A stretch of DNA of 64,000 bases from Hydra vulgaris (GCF_038396675.1 NC_088924.1:24970501-25034500); one strand, 5' to 3'; numbered from the stretch's first letter, positions 1-13,279 are shown. A program made the numbers and translations. Notes: a model not told the origin generated them from the sequence alone.

Positions 1-59
1 CATATGTCGAGTAGAGAAGGTAAATGATTTTGATTGTCTGGAAAATAAGTTGGAAAGTT

Positions 60-860
60 GACTATTTAGTTAAAGATTGAGAAATGCAAAAGTTGTGCAA
101 GAACCCGCAGCAAAAAGTTGTATGACAATTTTATTTCTAAAAATTTCTGTATTATTGAAGGCGATGAAACTTATATCAAGTACGATCGTCAACAAGTTCC
201 TTGTGCTGTTTATTTTATTGCCAAATATTGGCAATTTTTATTGCCAAATATTTGGCAAAATTTTATTTGGCAGCTTTATTGCCAAATATTTGGCTAATTT
301 TATTGCCAAATATTTGGCAAAAAAAAAAAAAAAAAAAAGCCGTTTATTTTACTGCCAAAGGAGGAGCAGATAAGAAATTTAAATACACAAAACATGACAA
401 GCTTGCTAAAAAGCTTTGATTTGGCAAACTATTTGCAGTTGTGGCAAAAAATCAGCACGTTATATTTCTCAGTCCACACTTTCTGGTCAAATATATGTTA
501 AAGAATGTTTACAAAAACGCTTTTTACCTCTCATTAAATCACACAACAACAGACCTGTGTTCTGGCCTAATTTAGCTTCAATTCATTATTGTAAACTAGG
601 TATGGAATGGTATAAAAATAATAATGTGAAATTTGTGCCTAAAACAGAAAATCCTCTAAACTGCCCAGAATTAAGAGTTATTGAAAAGTACTGGGCTATT
701 ATTAAAAGAAAAATGAAATGAACAAAAAAGCTTTGCAAAAACATAAAAGATATTAAAATATCGTTTAAAAAAGCATCAAATAGTTTTGATTCTTATTCTG
801 TGCGCAAACTTATGGGTACCACTAAAGCAAAAGCTCGAAATTTTATTAGATTTCCATAGG
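60..860 (+). pseudogene. Tc1-like transposase remnant
   Basis: This is the DDE catalytic region of a Tc1/mariner-type transposase, spread over two reading frames. In order it shows an RTRSKKLYDNF-type block, GDETYIKYD (first catalytic Asp, about 163-190), an interrupted stretch, WQTICSCGKKS, KECLQKRFLPL, VFWPNLASIHY and CPELRVIEKYW (third catalytic acid, Glu). The second catalytic Asp is Asn here (AAT at 569-571), so the enzyme would be dead. A roughly 135-bp insertion of palindromic repeats splits the gene. The frame stays open to 721 and recognisable similarity continues in another frame to about 860 (RKLMGTTKAKARNFI). The N-terminal HTH lies before the window or is lost. Family assignment rests on remembered motif spacing. 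Confidence 0.8.
204..359. repeat. Palindromic repeat cluster inserted in the Tc1 remnant
   Basis: The stretch holds about five units related to TTTATTGCCAAATATTTGGC, each nearly self-complementary, followed by a run of about 18 A. The transposase text just before it (GCTGTTTATTTTATTGCC, about 206) is repeated just after it (GCCGTTTATTTTACTGCC, about 339). The block therefore looks like an insertion or expansion bounded by a duplicated stretch of coding sequence. Confidence 0.75.
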
Positions 861-964
861 AATCATTAATTTTTTTTTTAATGTTTGATCTTCTTATATT
901 ATTGTATTAAAGTTAATACTTGGTTCGAAATAAAAATTGAGGAGTACTTTTTTTTAGTTGTTTT
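861..964. other. Short AT-rich spacer
   Basis: Simple T-rich sequence between the Tc1-like remnant and the retrotransposon scraps. No gene or repeat structure is visible. The right end of the Tc1-like element may lie here, but its inverted-repeat partner is outside the window. Confidence 0.3.
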
Positions 965-1440
965 TTTACTTTCACATTTATTTTGAGCACACGCTTTATG
1001 AAGTCACCAACAAAAACGATATTGGCTGATGGATAAAGAGAGAGGGTTTGGTCAATTTGACCAGAAATAACAATGAAAAGTGTGTAGTCTTAAGATGAAG
1101 ATAGCGATATAGATCAAAGAGAAAGGCAATGGAGTGAAATGGTGCCAAACGAAAGCACATAAAAGATTAGTCTGTGGATTCAAACTTAGTTTCCCGACAA
1201 ATGGGTTAATTCTTGCAAATCAAAATGCCCTGGCAAAGCATGTGATTATTGGAGTCTTTACAAATTAAAGGAAGATAACCATCGACACGAAAATCACAAA
1301 GTGAGACAGCCGAACTCAAATTAGTCTCACAAAGAGCAAGTAGGTCTGGTGAACTTTACAAGACTCAAAAGAAGAAAGGTTACTTCGAAGACCACGAATA
1401 TTAGTAGATGATAGATTTAGAGAACTTGGTGATGATAATG
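965..1440 (-). pseudogene. Non-LTR retrotransposon endonuclease scrap
   Basis: Read on the minus strand, short stretches resemble the N-terminal apurinic endonuclease of a jockey/CR1-like element: an STNIRGLRSNLSSFES-like start near 1430-1380, a degraded FVRLI (usually CET) block, and farther on a CYFWSN...SISQYRFCW stretch. Many stops and frameshifts break it. It lies downstream, in minus orientation, of the reverse-transcriptase scrap at 1640-2170. That order is wrong for one intact element, so the two are probably separate insertions or a rearrangement. Confidence 0.5.
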
Positions 1441-1639
1441 GTTTTTGGAGTTTTATAGTTTTTGTACTTTAGTCATTTTGAAATTAGTTAAACAACTTGA
1501 CTCAAAGCACAGATAGTACTCAGTACACTATTTAATAGCCCAAGCACTACTTTCTACTTTTAATAGTTTTGGATGTTTATATTTATTTGAAATAATACTT
1601 TTTAGTCTGATACAAAGGTAGTTATTAAATCATTAAAGG

Positions 1640-2170
1640 ATGATGTTTTTTATCCCGTAGCTATCCATTTTTTTTGAAGTAAAATGCCATGGTTTACAGT
1701 GTCAAACGTTTTTGACAGGTCTATAAAAATTCTTAATTCAATTTTTTTTAATCAAAAGAATCACTTTATTATTAATAAGATCTAAAAAAGCGTGTTCAGT
1801 TAAATATTGCTTTTGGAAGTCAAACTGTTGCTTATTTATGATTTTAATTTTAGTTAAATATTTGTACAATCTGTTATTAATTATTTGTTCAAGAAGCTAG
1901 CAGAAAGTAGGAAGTACGGAAATAGGTGTGTAGTTATTAAAAAAATATAGTTTACCGCTTTTAAATATTGGTAAGTTTTAGCTATTTTTAATTTGTCCGG
2001 TTTAACACCTTTTTTAATTTATGACTTAAATATTTCGAATAGAAGTTTTTTTAAAGACTTTTAAAACTGCATTACTACAAATATCATCTATACCTGGAGT
2101 TTTTTTTAATTTCAGGGAATTTAAAGATAGGTCAAGTTTTTCATAACTAAATTCTTTACATTTTAATTCA
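1640..2170 (-). pseudogene. Non-LTR reverse transcriptase scrap
   Basis: The minus-strand translation contains YTPISVLPTF, LEQIINNRLYKYL, a QFDFQKQYLTEHA block and IFIDLSKTFDTVNHGIL. These are the finger and palm blocks of a CR1/L2-like reverse transcriptase, including the first catalytic Asp. Frameshifts and poly-T tracts separate the blocks, and the FADD box is missing, so the piece ends before the active-site loop. It is a dead fragment in the same orientation as the larger retrotransposon at 9146-13271. Confidence 0.7.
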
Positions 2171-2373
2171 CCCTTGACCTCACAAAAATTTTTGGACTTT
2201 TTTTGTTCCCAGGCTCCAATAACCGCAATTTTTTAATATGATTAAGTGCAAACCAGATCCTAGTGTGCTTGGCTGGGACTTTCCACTACACAGTCAGTCT
2301 ATTGATCGTGATGTAAAGCTCGTTTTTGAAGTTTCAAAAAAAACTTATTCTTACTGAATAAGCCTTTTTCTGC

Positions 2374-2835
<462 letters not shown>

Positions 2836-3239
2836 AAAAAAAAGTAATTTTAATTATGTTGTTGATGCTTTCACTTGTCGTCACTGCATGATAATGGAAT
2901 AAAAGTAATTAAAATGTAATTAACTAAACATTTTATGCCAACAGTTAGACCGGTGATTTTTAAATGACATTAAAGTATGTAAAATGTCACTAATTACGTC
3001 ATTTATTACCATCACTATCAGTATTATTTACCTCAAATTATGTCTATAATCAAAACATTAAATAAATATTCAGATAGCAAAAAGCACAGGTTTTAATTAA
3101 TTAGTTCTAATTTACATATGTTTATTATTAAAATAAATTGAAATAAAAAAAAAAATTTAATGGCAAAAATGCTTCTGCTGCAGTGACAACAAGGAAAAAG
3201 TGTACTTATCTTTGGTTCACCAGCAGATTTAGGCGAAAA

Positions 3240-5356
3240 TGTCTTGCCAACATACAAACATGTCATGCTATCTTTTCTCAATGCAGAAAATGAGAGTGGA
3301 AAGTGGTGGAAAACAACCTAGTTTGAAAGAAATATCGGAAAATTTGGCGCACAAAATAGAAAATTTATGTAGGAAAGCATCGATAGCTACTGTGTCTCAT
3401 AAAGGCAATGTAAAAATGTTTCTTGATTACAATCAAAAGTATAGAGATATTATAAAGTCCGTTAACAAAACAAAACATACAGACAAGTTTAAGTCCAAAA
3501 TAATAACTTTTCAAAACCATGCAGAAAATACTTTGTTTGACATTGCAGCATGCAAATGCCTTGATTTTTCTAAATGTATCTGTGTTAAAAAGTAAAGATG
3601 GTACCAGAGAAAGAACATGATTTTCTCAGCGATCAGATATTTATAAGGATTATGTATAAGGAAGGACTCGATATTCAAAGTACTATAAGATTACGGTGAA
3701 AAGAAGCAAGAAAAAACAGAGTAAACAGTCCCTTACTGTCTAACCCATCAACACAATTTTGAGCTATTACAGGTGTTGAAGCTCAAGCAATATCATCAAG
3801 CCGCATTCAAAATTTAAGTTTTTATTCTATATCTCAAGATTCTGACTTTGATGACTTGGAATTTTTGTGATTTGGAATACTGACTCAGAATCAGAAGCTG
3901 ATTGTTTAGACACAGCTGAAAACCGCAAGCAAAATTGGAACAGAAAAAATAAAACTGAACAAATGAGATCACCGTTACTATCCTTAGTGCAAACCTGCGA
4001 TAGAGTAGGTGTTTTAAGCAGAGGTGCTGCATTTATAGCATGTGCTGTGCTGGAAGATATGAACATAATATCAAAAGGAGACCAATCTAAAAACAAGATT
4101 CAAAAAGAACGAAAGAAAAACAGACTTAAAATGCAACATTTAGACCATGAAAATATTTAAATGTTAAAAGGTTTGTATTTTGATGGAAGAAAAGATACAA
4201 CATTAGTTATTGATACAAACAAGGAGAAAAATGTACGAAAAACTATCAAAGAAGAACATGTAGTTTTAGTAAAAGAACCAGGTTCAAAGCCTAGGGCATG
4301 TAGAGACTGCATCAGGGCATGGATACAGCATTAAGGAAAGTATAAAAACATTTTAAACTTTAAACAACATTGATACATCTAAATTAGTTGCCGTAGGCTG
4401 TAACGGAACAGCTTTCAATACCGAATTTCTTAATGGTGTTATTTCTTTGTTCGATTTAAAACTAAAAAAATCTGTTCACTGGTTTATCTGTCAAATACAT
4501 GCTAATGAACTGCCTCTAAGGCATCTAATTCAAAAACTAGATGAACCTACATTAGGACCTAATGGATAGTCTGGACTAATCGGAAGAGAAACTAAATTGT
4601 GTGATACCTTGCAACTACATTCCTATTAATGTCACATTGCCATAAATAGACAAAAAATCTATAAGTTCTGACCAAAAATACTTACTTGATATTTGAAAAG
4701 CAACATCTACACGTTATTGTCCAAACGCTTTGGCTTACCGAAATCCTGGAAAACTTAGCCATGCCAGGTGGATGACCACTGCAAACAGAATATTGAGGTA
4801 TTATGTTAGATATAACGAACCATCACACAGGCTAAGAGAAATGGTTGAGTTTGTTAATAAAGTTTACTGCCAAATGTGGTTCAATATAAGATATAATCCC
4901 TCATGCACGGAAGGTGCAAGACATTTATGGCTAACCATCAATTTATCCAGTTATGCCAGTAGTGAAATAAAAAGTATTATCAATCTAGTTATACAAAGGA
5001 CTGGTTTTTTTGCGCATCCAGAAAACATGCTTCTTGCTATGATATCGGATACTCGCCCAAATGTGAGAAAATTGGCATTACAACAATTAATGAAAGCAAG
5101 ATCGATGATAAGAAAGTTTGAAAACAAAGTTCGAAAGTTCTCTATACCAGAAATCAATTTTGAAGCAAAAGGCTATATAGATCTAATTGATAGGAAAAAA
5201 TGTGAACTAAATGAACCTCCGATTACCACTCACATTTCAGATGAAAATCTAACTGAAATGTTAACAAATGTTTATCTTCCAAATGTGCAGCATTTACCAT
5301 GCCATAATCAAGGAGTAGAGAGATGCATCAAACTTGTAACCGGAGCTTCAGATTAA
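3240..5356 (+). pseudogene. Broken hAT-like transposase, family copy A
   Basis: Pieces in successive frames form one ancestral protein. 3240-3595 gives a helical N-terminal region (LCRKASIATVS, then LFDIAACKC with a CKCLDFSKCIC cysteine cluster). About 3600-3690 continues as EHDFLSDQ. 3890-4160 holds LSRGAAFIACAVLEDMNII. About 4390-4570 holds GCNGTAFNTEFLNGVI and ICQIHANELPL. 4730-5356 is a 208-residue open stretch with HARWMTTANRILRYY. The order acidic residue, N/T-x-T, CQxH, RW recalls the RNase-H fold of hAT transposases. At least four frameshifts and stops make it non-functional. The 45060-47254 gene is a diverged relative. Confidence 0.75.
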
Positions 5357-5555
5357 GTTTGCGGATAGGCTAATAGAGACGGCTTCTTTTGCACAAGACT
5401 TGCATCGCAAAAAATAATGCATTTATTCAACACAAAAAGCTAAAAAAAAGTTAAACTTTATTACAGCTAAGCTCTAGACATTTTTCAAAAACATTTTCCA
5501 CATAACTTTAATTGTACATTATGGATTGCAAAGTTTGTTTACCAGAAACTCATGA

Positions 5556-5871
5556 AACAGTGTTTTTTAGTAAAAACTCAGCCCTCTAGCGGCAACTGAA
5601 GACATCAAAATATTTTCTTAAAAATTGTAACTATTTCTTACCTGATCATTGTGTAATGTTTAAACTCTAATACAACTTTACTATACGCATAGAATTTGTT
5701 ATTTTTATTTTGTAAAAAAGGTCAGAAAACGTGTTTTTGTAAAAAAACAGCGCGAACTGAAGACATAAAAAATATACAAAAAAATTTGGCGCAATTACTT
5801 TTTGTAGCATTATGCAACTTCTCCGCTCTATTATAATTTTAAATTCAAAAAAAGTTGTTTTTCAATACACC

Positions 5872-5875
<4 letters not shown>
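5556..5875 (-). repeat. Right terminal inverted repeat
   Basis: Complement of 2507-2835. CTCTAGCGGCAA marks the inner part, GGTCAGAAAACGTGTTTT the middle and CAATACACCCTAA the outer tip. Confidence 0.88.
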
Positions 5876-6416
<541 letters not shown>

Positions 6417-6433
6417 TAGCAGCACTTATGTTA

Positions 6434-6478
6434 CATTTGACATTACTCATTAGCTTAGCGACTGGGTAATGTCAAATG
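6434..6478. repeat. 13-bp perfect stem-loop
   Basis: CATTTGACATTAC (6434-6446) is followed after 19 nt by its exact complement GTAATGTCAAATG (6466-6478). It lies between the TA array and the left end of the element at 6488 and may be the remains of a small foldback element that served as its insertion site. Confidence 0.75.
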
Positions 6479-6664
6479 GCTAATTTAGCCAAATTCACGT
6501 CAGAGGTCTGGGTCTATTTGTAGGGAAAAAAATAAAAATGGTAGCTTTGTTTAAAAGAAATTTATATTTAACACAAGCGGATCTTAAAGGTGCTCTGTTT
6601 TGATTGTGTTTTTCTTCAAAAAAAGATTGAATTGAATAACTTTAGCTATATCCTTGATTTTAAA

Positions 6665-8143
6665 ATGGTGAAATGGACATGTGCTTCTCCTATGTGTTTT
6701 AATAACTTCAGTTCTAAAGACGCAAATGGGAAACCAATTGGATTTTATCGCCTTCCACGTGTAGAAGCTATTCAGAACGAATATAAAACATTTTTTAAAA
6801 CAGTTGGAATGAATTGGGATCATGGTCACATTTGTGCATCTCATTGGAGTAATGGACGAGAAAGTGCAACATCGTTACCTGACATTTTTATTCCTAAAGA
6901 TCAATATAACAAAATAGTAGAAAAATATACTATAGCAAAAGAAACATATGAAAAGTATAAAAACCCTAGTCACAGTATTATAAGTCGTTTAAAAGTTGCA
7001 AAACAAAAATTCGAAGTGGCAACTCAAAACTTAAATGATCTTTCAAACAAAAGCAATCCTCTTGAAATAGAAACCATTCTGCCATGCGCATAAATACAAA
7101 AAGAGCATTCAAAAAGGAAGATTAAGAAACAGCTAGGTTCAGCATTACTCAAGATTTCAAATCTTAAAAAAAAATTAAGAGACGCAAAAAATGAAATTGA
7201 GCTGCTTCAAGCACAAAATAAAATCTACAATACAAATAAAAATAATTTTATTTATTCTAAATTAGTTAACTAGCCAATTGTTTTTAAATACTTATGTGGA
7301 CTCTCAGTTGAACAGTTTAGTTTAATTTTAACTTCTGTTGTACCATATACTCACTTAATTCTATATCCTGTAAAAATAACTCTAATCGAAAAAGATTGAT
7401 CGATTTACCAACTGAACTGTTATCTGTTCTAACAACATGTCGACATGGACTTAATCAAGGAGTTATGGCATACATTTTGAATACATCCAAGTCAACTACT
7501 CAAAGAATATTCATAGGATGGGTTATATTTCTGTAAACCATATTCAATGAAATAGATTTAAAGCCAGAATTTGGTTTTTTATTAAAAAAGATGCCAAAAA
7601 GTTTTATTGAAACTGGACATGGTCTTACTGATTTAATTATTGATGCAACTGAGTTTAAATTCCAAAGTGCTTCAAATTTCGAGCTAAACTCTTTAATGTT
7701 TTCTAATTATAAGAATACCCAAACAGGAAAAGCTTTGATTGGAATAGCACCACATGGTGGTGGCATCTTATTTAGTGATATATATCCAGGCTCTATCTCG
7801 GATTCAGATTTAACAGAAAAATCAGATGCTATTTTATTTGTAGAAAGATCACGAGATTATGAGTGATAGAGGTTTTTCTATACAAGATTTTTGTGCAACG
7901 AAGGGAATAACATTAAATCGTCCAAAACAAAAAGATTCTAATCAATTTTCTCAAGTTGATGTGGCCCGTAACTTTGACATAGCTTCAACTCGTATTCATG
8001 TTGAAAGATACATCGGAAGAATACGGGATTGGGGAATTATGAACACTGTGTGGCCCATAAATAGAATGGATTTGTTATCATCAACATGGCAATTGTTAGC
8101 ACACATAGTGAATTTAACAATGCCTCCCATAGGACCAAAATAA
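6665..8143 (+). pseudogene. THAP-domain DDE transposase
   Basis: The ATG at 6665 opens a C2CH THAP domain: MVKWTCASPMCFNNF, then the conserved Pro/Phe/Arg around GFYRLPR, and HICASHW. It is followed by a coiled coil (about 6950-7240, crossing a stop at 7091) and FKYLCGLSVEQF (about 7286-7320). The catalytic core has LIIDATEF (first Asp, about 7635), FSNYKNTQTGKALIGIAPHGG, GSISDSDLTEKS, MSDRGFSI (second Asp, 7859 on) and HVERYIGRIRDW (Glu, about 8000). This matches the DDE_Tnp_4 / IS5-Harbinger pattern. All three acidic residues remain, but several stops lie between 7090 and 7590 and a frameshift at about 7858 separates the first Asp from the other two. THAP would bind the element ends. Confidence 0.82.
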
Positions 8144-8299
8144 TGGTATTTAAAAAAATTTCTTTCAGCATATTGTTTTAGTTTTTTCTCTCAAAACCCA
8201 TTGTTGAATATTTTAAAGGTGTTCATTTTGAAAATTTAAAACTCTTGAAATTAAAATTAAATCCGAACAAAAAATTACTCCTAAGTTACTAAGATTCAG

Positions 8300-9137
8300 C
8301 GACTTCAAATATTATTATAAAATACTAAAATCAAATTCATTAACAAAACAAATAATGGGTGCTTTCTTAGAGATTGATTTAATAACTGTTCGCAATGGTT
8401 TCATGGTAAAAAAATCTGGAATTTGACCAATAATAGCTTTTGCAAAAATATTTAGTTCTTTGATTTCCTTATGATCCCATTTTAATATCTTATCATTGTG
8501 GTAGATAGAATCTATGACCTGTTTGATAATTTGCATTAAAGTGTAATTACGACAAATTAGAAAAAAATTGGAGGTTTCTGTTTCTGGGTGATACGACTGT
8601 AAAACGCAATATTTTGCATCCGTGCATAACATTTGAAGTTGACATTGAACATAATATTGTGGATACTTATTAAGAGATGTTAAAGGGCCAGTAAATTGTG
8701 CACGAGTTTTTACTTCTAATAAAATCCCACATGGTCCTAAACCATCAGGGCTGCATCCATACTTTTTATCAAAAGGGTGATCAAAGAATCCACATTTTCA
8801 ATCTTGCACTTACTAATTTTTTCAAAGTTTTTTATTGCTATTTCTTCATATAAGATACCACGTTGAAAATTTTTTACATGACTCATCAGAAGTACTTGTA
8901 CCATTTTTGACAACATCCCAAATCAATGAATAGTTTACATTTCCATGTAGCCCTAGTAAGGCTGGTAGTCGACTTGCAGTAATTTTAAACTTTCTGTACT
9001 CATTCCATTCATAGGTACCTTGCTCTACATCCATATAATTACTACCATAAGGCTTCGGTGATTTCAAAAAACTTAAATCTATTTTAATATTTTCAATATT
9101 ACTTTTCAGCTGCTCATTTATTTCATTATGAGAACTA
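8300..9137 (-). pseudogene. YqaJ exonuclease-like protein, C-terminal part
   Basis: Starting at the retrotransposon border, the minus strand reads SSHNEINEQL, PYGSNYMDVEQ, YEWNEYRKFKITASRLPALLG (the usual W...R...ITAS start of YqaJ domains), a frameshifted NFQRGILYEEIAIKNFEKI, and CSPDGLGPCGILLEVKTRA (about 8755-8698). The last holds the D..ExK nuclease motif shared with lambda exonuclease. YYVQCQLQMLCTDAKYC follows, then a 105-residue tail to about 8315. The catalytic residues Asp, Glu and Lys are all present. Frameshifts near 8868 and 8795 break it. The upstream half of the gene is at 13280-14332. Confidence 0.8.
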
Positions 9138-9393
9138 CAATTTTGTTAACGTTACAACAAGAACGCGGATACTCGCAGAAGATCATAAGATCTTGTCATC
9201 GAGAACCGCCTAAACAGATTTTAAATAATAAATAATCCTTTAATAATTCATAGACAAATATTCACACATAAATACAAATATAATTATTTATACATATTTA
9301 AACATACAAACATGTAAATAAATATACTTACACATCAATATATGTATATATACACATACAAATAATACGCACAAATACATATACATATATACG

Positions 9394-9604
<211 letters not shown>

Positions 9605-9687
9605 TATATAAGTTAAGATAAAAGATTTCGTATATATAAATTACGATAAAATATTTCCTAAGAGTATTAATAAAAAACAAAACAAAC

Positions 9688-11579
9688 TTAAAAATATATC
9701 AGAATGTTTTCAACTGAGAAAAGAATTTCTTTCAATTTTCTTTTAAATAAGAAAAAGTTCCATTCATGAGGGAAATCAAAAAGTTTTAACACTATTTTGT
9801 TCCATAAAAATGCTCCTCTAAATGAAATACAAAATTTACCAAAATTAGTTTTGAAAACTGGTTGAAGAATAAAATTTTCATTACGCAAATTGTATTTATT
9901 TTTAACTTTTAAAGAATATAAATTGTGAAAAGAAATTGGAGATGTGCGAGACTTACATTTAAACATAAAACACAATACATTAAAAATATTAAGTTGATAT
10001 ATATTAAGAATATTCATTTCGTTTAAAAGAGGCTTAGCATGATAAAATCGATGTTTAAAATTAATAAGTCGTGCAACATGTTTCTGTTGGCGATAAAGTG
10101 GTTCTAATTTAGTTTTACTTACACTACCCCAAGCCGCATTAGCATAGTTTAGATGGCAATGAATAAAAGAGTGGTAAAGCTGAATTAAAGTATGTTTATT
10201 TAGCATGCTTCTTATTTTATATAGTATTCCTATACTTTTGGAAATTTTAGAGGAAAAGTTTTCAATGTGTTTTTTCCATGTCAGATTTTCATCAATAAAA
10301 ACCCCTAAAAAATTTGTAGCCGTTACTCTTTTAATTTGAATGTCATCTATAAAAAGAACAGACAATTCACTTGGTAGAAGATGTTTTTTGTAGTATAGAT
10401 GAAAAAGAGACCATTTTGTTTTTTCAATGTTAAGAGAAAGCTTATTTAATTTAAACCATTCTGAAATTTTAATTAATTCTATGTTCATACTTTGAAATAG
10501 GGTAATTATGTTACTATGAGATAGAAAAAAATTCGTGTCGTCAGCAAACATAATTGTCATTAAATTAGATGCTTCATAAAGATCGTTTATGTAAATGAGA
10601 AATAAGAGAGGTCCTAGGACAGACCCTTGAGGAACTCCGCATGTTACATCTAACAAGTTTGATTTCGATGATACGTCATAGTGAACAAATTGCTTTCTAT
10701 TACTTAAATAACTTTTTAAAAGCTTCAAAACATTGCCAGAGATTCCATAATATTTAAGTTTTTTAATAAGAATTTTATGATCTATCGTATCAAAGTCAAT
10801 AAAAATGCCTAAAGTAAATTTGGAACTTTCAAATGATTCAGTGGAGTTATTTTTTTTAAACCCATATTGATTTTTGTATAGGATATTATTTTGAGAAAGA
10901 TGATTAAAAATTTTATTATAAAGAATTCTCTCTATAATCTTTGAGAAAACAGAGAGAACAGATATTGGACGGTAATTACTAACATTAAGTAAGTCTCCAC
11001 CTTTAAATATTGGTGAAACTCTAGCTATTTTTAATTCATCATGAAAAATTCCTTGTTGAATTGAACATTTAAATATTTTAAAAAGGATATTTTTTATGAT
11101 ATCATATGAATCAATGACAATGTTTCCATTGATATCATCAGGACCGACTGCTCTATTTAACTTTAGCATTTTAAAAGCTCTATCAAATTCATCAAAAGAC
11201 AATTCAAAAGAATTTAGATAAGATAATAAAGGAAAACTACATCTGTTTATTGTTTTGTTTATGTTTGAAATTTTTTTGCTAAATTTGGTCCAACTGAAGT
11301 AAAGAATTCATTCATTTTATTAGCTACCACTCCTGGATCATCAAATATTTTATTATTAATTTTAATAGCTTTAGGTAAAGAGCTAGCTTTCAATTTCTTA
11401 CTGCCTGTAATTTCTCTTAAAACATGCCATGTTTGCTTTAAATTATCTTTATATTTTTCTAGTGAATTTATGTAGTATCTTTTTTTTAAATTTTTTCTTT
11501 GCATTTCAAATTTTTTAGCGTAATTCTTATAAATTGTTTTACTTTCTAATGTTCTCGTTTTTAAATACTTTATATACAA
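9688..11579 (-). pseudogene. Retrotransposon reverse transcriptase domain
   Basis: 11579-11259 is the linker (a WHVLREITGSKK block), frameshifted against 11202-9688, a 504-codon stretch. The latter carries NRAVGPDDINGN, ISVLSVFSKIIERILY, QYGFKKNNSTES, CGVPQGSVLGPLLFLIYINDL, MFADDTNFFLS (FADD active site) and the thumb/connection (TNFLGVFIDENLTWKKHI, YANAAWG). Between STES and DHKIL the text FTLGIFIDFDTIDH is shorter than the family's usual F-I-D-L-x-K-A-F-D-T-V-D-H, and QLV-type residues after STE are missing. Small in-frame deletions therefore hit the block around the first catalytic Asp. No RNase H domain is seen. Confidence 0.85.
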
Positions 11580-11773
11580 CTTTTGCTTAACTTTAGAACT
11601 TTTTCTGAGATCTTTTGTAATCCATGGTGACGTGAAATATTTTTTTTTTTAGTATTTTATGTTTAGGAAAATTAATATCATAAATTTCAAAAAATGTTTT
11701 TAAAAACGAATTAAAAGCTAAATTAGCATCATTAGAATCTATATGTTTCCAATGAAGTAAAGATAATTGTTCC

Positions 11774-12706
11774 TTAAAAGCAGAGCAATTCGCTTCCGTA
11801 AAAAAAACGTTTGATGAAAGGTTTATTATGGTGTAGAATTTTTTTGATGTTTGTGTTTATGGAGAAAAAAATGGGAAAGTGATCAGAGACGTCACTTTTA
11901 ATAATACCTTTTTTTAAAGATAAGTTAAAAACGTCAGTTGTAATTATGTTATCTAATATAGAGGCTGATGTTGATGATATTCTGGTAGGCTTATTTATTA
12001 ACGGTATCGCTCCAATTTCGAAAATGTCATTGTAAAATTTTTTAATGTTAGTATTAGTGTGGTATTCAAAACAGTTTAAATTAAAATCACCAATTATGTA
12101 GTTTAATTTCTTTTCATGTAAACTTTTTTTAATTATATCATTATGTAAAAAGGCATTAAAATCCTCAATTACGCCATTTGGTGGGCGATAACAACAACTT
12201 AAAATTATATTTTTGGCATTTTTAGTTAAAATTTCAATACTTAAAACCTCTTTATCGCCATCAGAAATGCTTAAGTCTGGCCTGTTAATAAACCGCAAGT
12301 ATTCATTCGCGTAAAAAAGAATACAACCACCTTGCTTTTTATTTTTACGCGCTAAAGAAATTAAATTAAAACCTGGAAGGTGGAGATTTGAGTTTTTAAC
12401 ATCATCAGAACTGCACCATGTCTCTGTAATGCATATTATGTTAAAAATATTAGAAGTTTCTTCTATATTACTATGAAAAGTATCAAAGTTTTTTTTTAAA
12501 CTTCTTATATTAAAATGAATAACATTAAGAAAATCCCTATAAGGATAATCTTTCAATTCATTGTTATAAAAATAAGAGCAGTTTTGCAGAGCACTTGCTT
12601 CACTAAAATAATTTATGTCAGGATCGGATTCATTATCAAGTAAAAAATCATTAATTTGAAAAAAGTTAAATGAAATTGACTCAAAATTTAGTTGGTTTAA
12701 ATCCAT
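11774..12706 (-). pseudogene. Retrotransposon endonuclease domain
   Basis: 310 codons with the apurinic endonuclease signature in order: HFNIRSLKKN (Asn), ICITETWCSS (catalytic Glu), GGCILFYANEYL, SCCYRPPNG (Tyr-Arg), YIIGDFNLNC (Asp-x-Asn), LINKPTR, LDNIIT and SDVSDHFPIFF (Ser-Asp-His). All catalytic positions survive, so this domain could in principle nick target DNA. The frame closes shortly after the domain and the continuation is in other frames at 11579 and below, so the single ORF2 is broken by frameshifts in the linker. Confidence 0.85.
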
Positions 12707-12760
12707 TTCATAATTTAAATAATTTTATAACTATGAATTGAAAAAAAAAAAAAAAAAAAT

Positions 12761-13183
12761 TTACTTAAAATCGCGTGTGAATAATTTGTTATAAGTAACC
12801 TTAGCATACTTTCCTTTACTTCGTAGCTCCTTTGCTTCCGCGAATAACTTTCTTCTTATTTCCATAGTACGTTCGCTAAAATCTTCATTTATAAACAAAT
12901 TTTCATTCCAGAGTTTTGCCTTTACGAACTTATCCAAAATCGCGTTCTTGTCTTTATAGTTTAAAAATTTTACAACAATAGTTCTATTTATTCTTTTAAC
13001 ACCCATCACTTTTTTTCCAACTCTATGGGCTCTCTCAATTTCGATATTACCATTTAAACCCAATTTAGTTTTTATAATTTCTCTTATTTTACTTTCAGTT
13101 TCTTGCCAGGTTTCAATTTCATTTTCTTCTATACCATTAAATCTCAAATTATTTCTGCGACTCCTATCTTCAAGTTCAGCCAA
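12761..13183 (-). pseudogene. Retrotransposon ORF1 RNA-binding protein, partial
   Basis: 140 residues beginning LEDRSRRNNLRFNGIEE and continuing AHRVGKK, RTIVVKFLNYKDKNAIL, LFINEDFSERTMEIRRKL. This is the RRM plus C-terminal domain pattern of L1-type ORF1 proteins (Transposase_22 family), which coat element RNA. The N-terminal coiled coil normally needed for trimerisation is absent, since the element starts just upstream. It is followed by a poly-A/T tract and then the endonuclease ORF. Confidence 0.78.
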
Positions 13184-13279
13184 CTTATCTTTAATAACGT
13201 TATCATTTTCTATATTTATTTTATTTTATTTTTGTAGTGGTATGTTTTTGTTATGTAGTGGTATGTTTTTGCAATTTTG

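Noticed and set aside
965..2170. A single retrotransposon covering both minus-strand scraps
   Set aside because: The endonuclease piece lies downstream of the reverse-transcriptase piece in transcription order, opposite to the real domain order.
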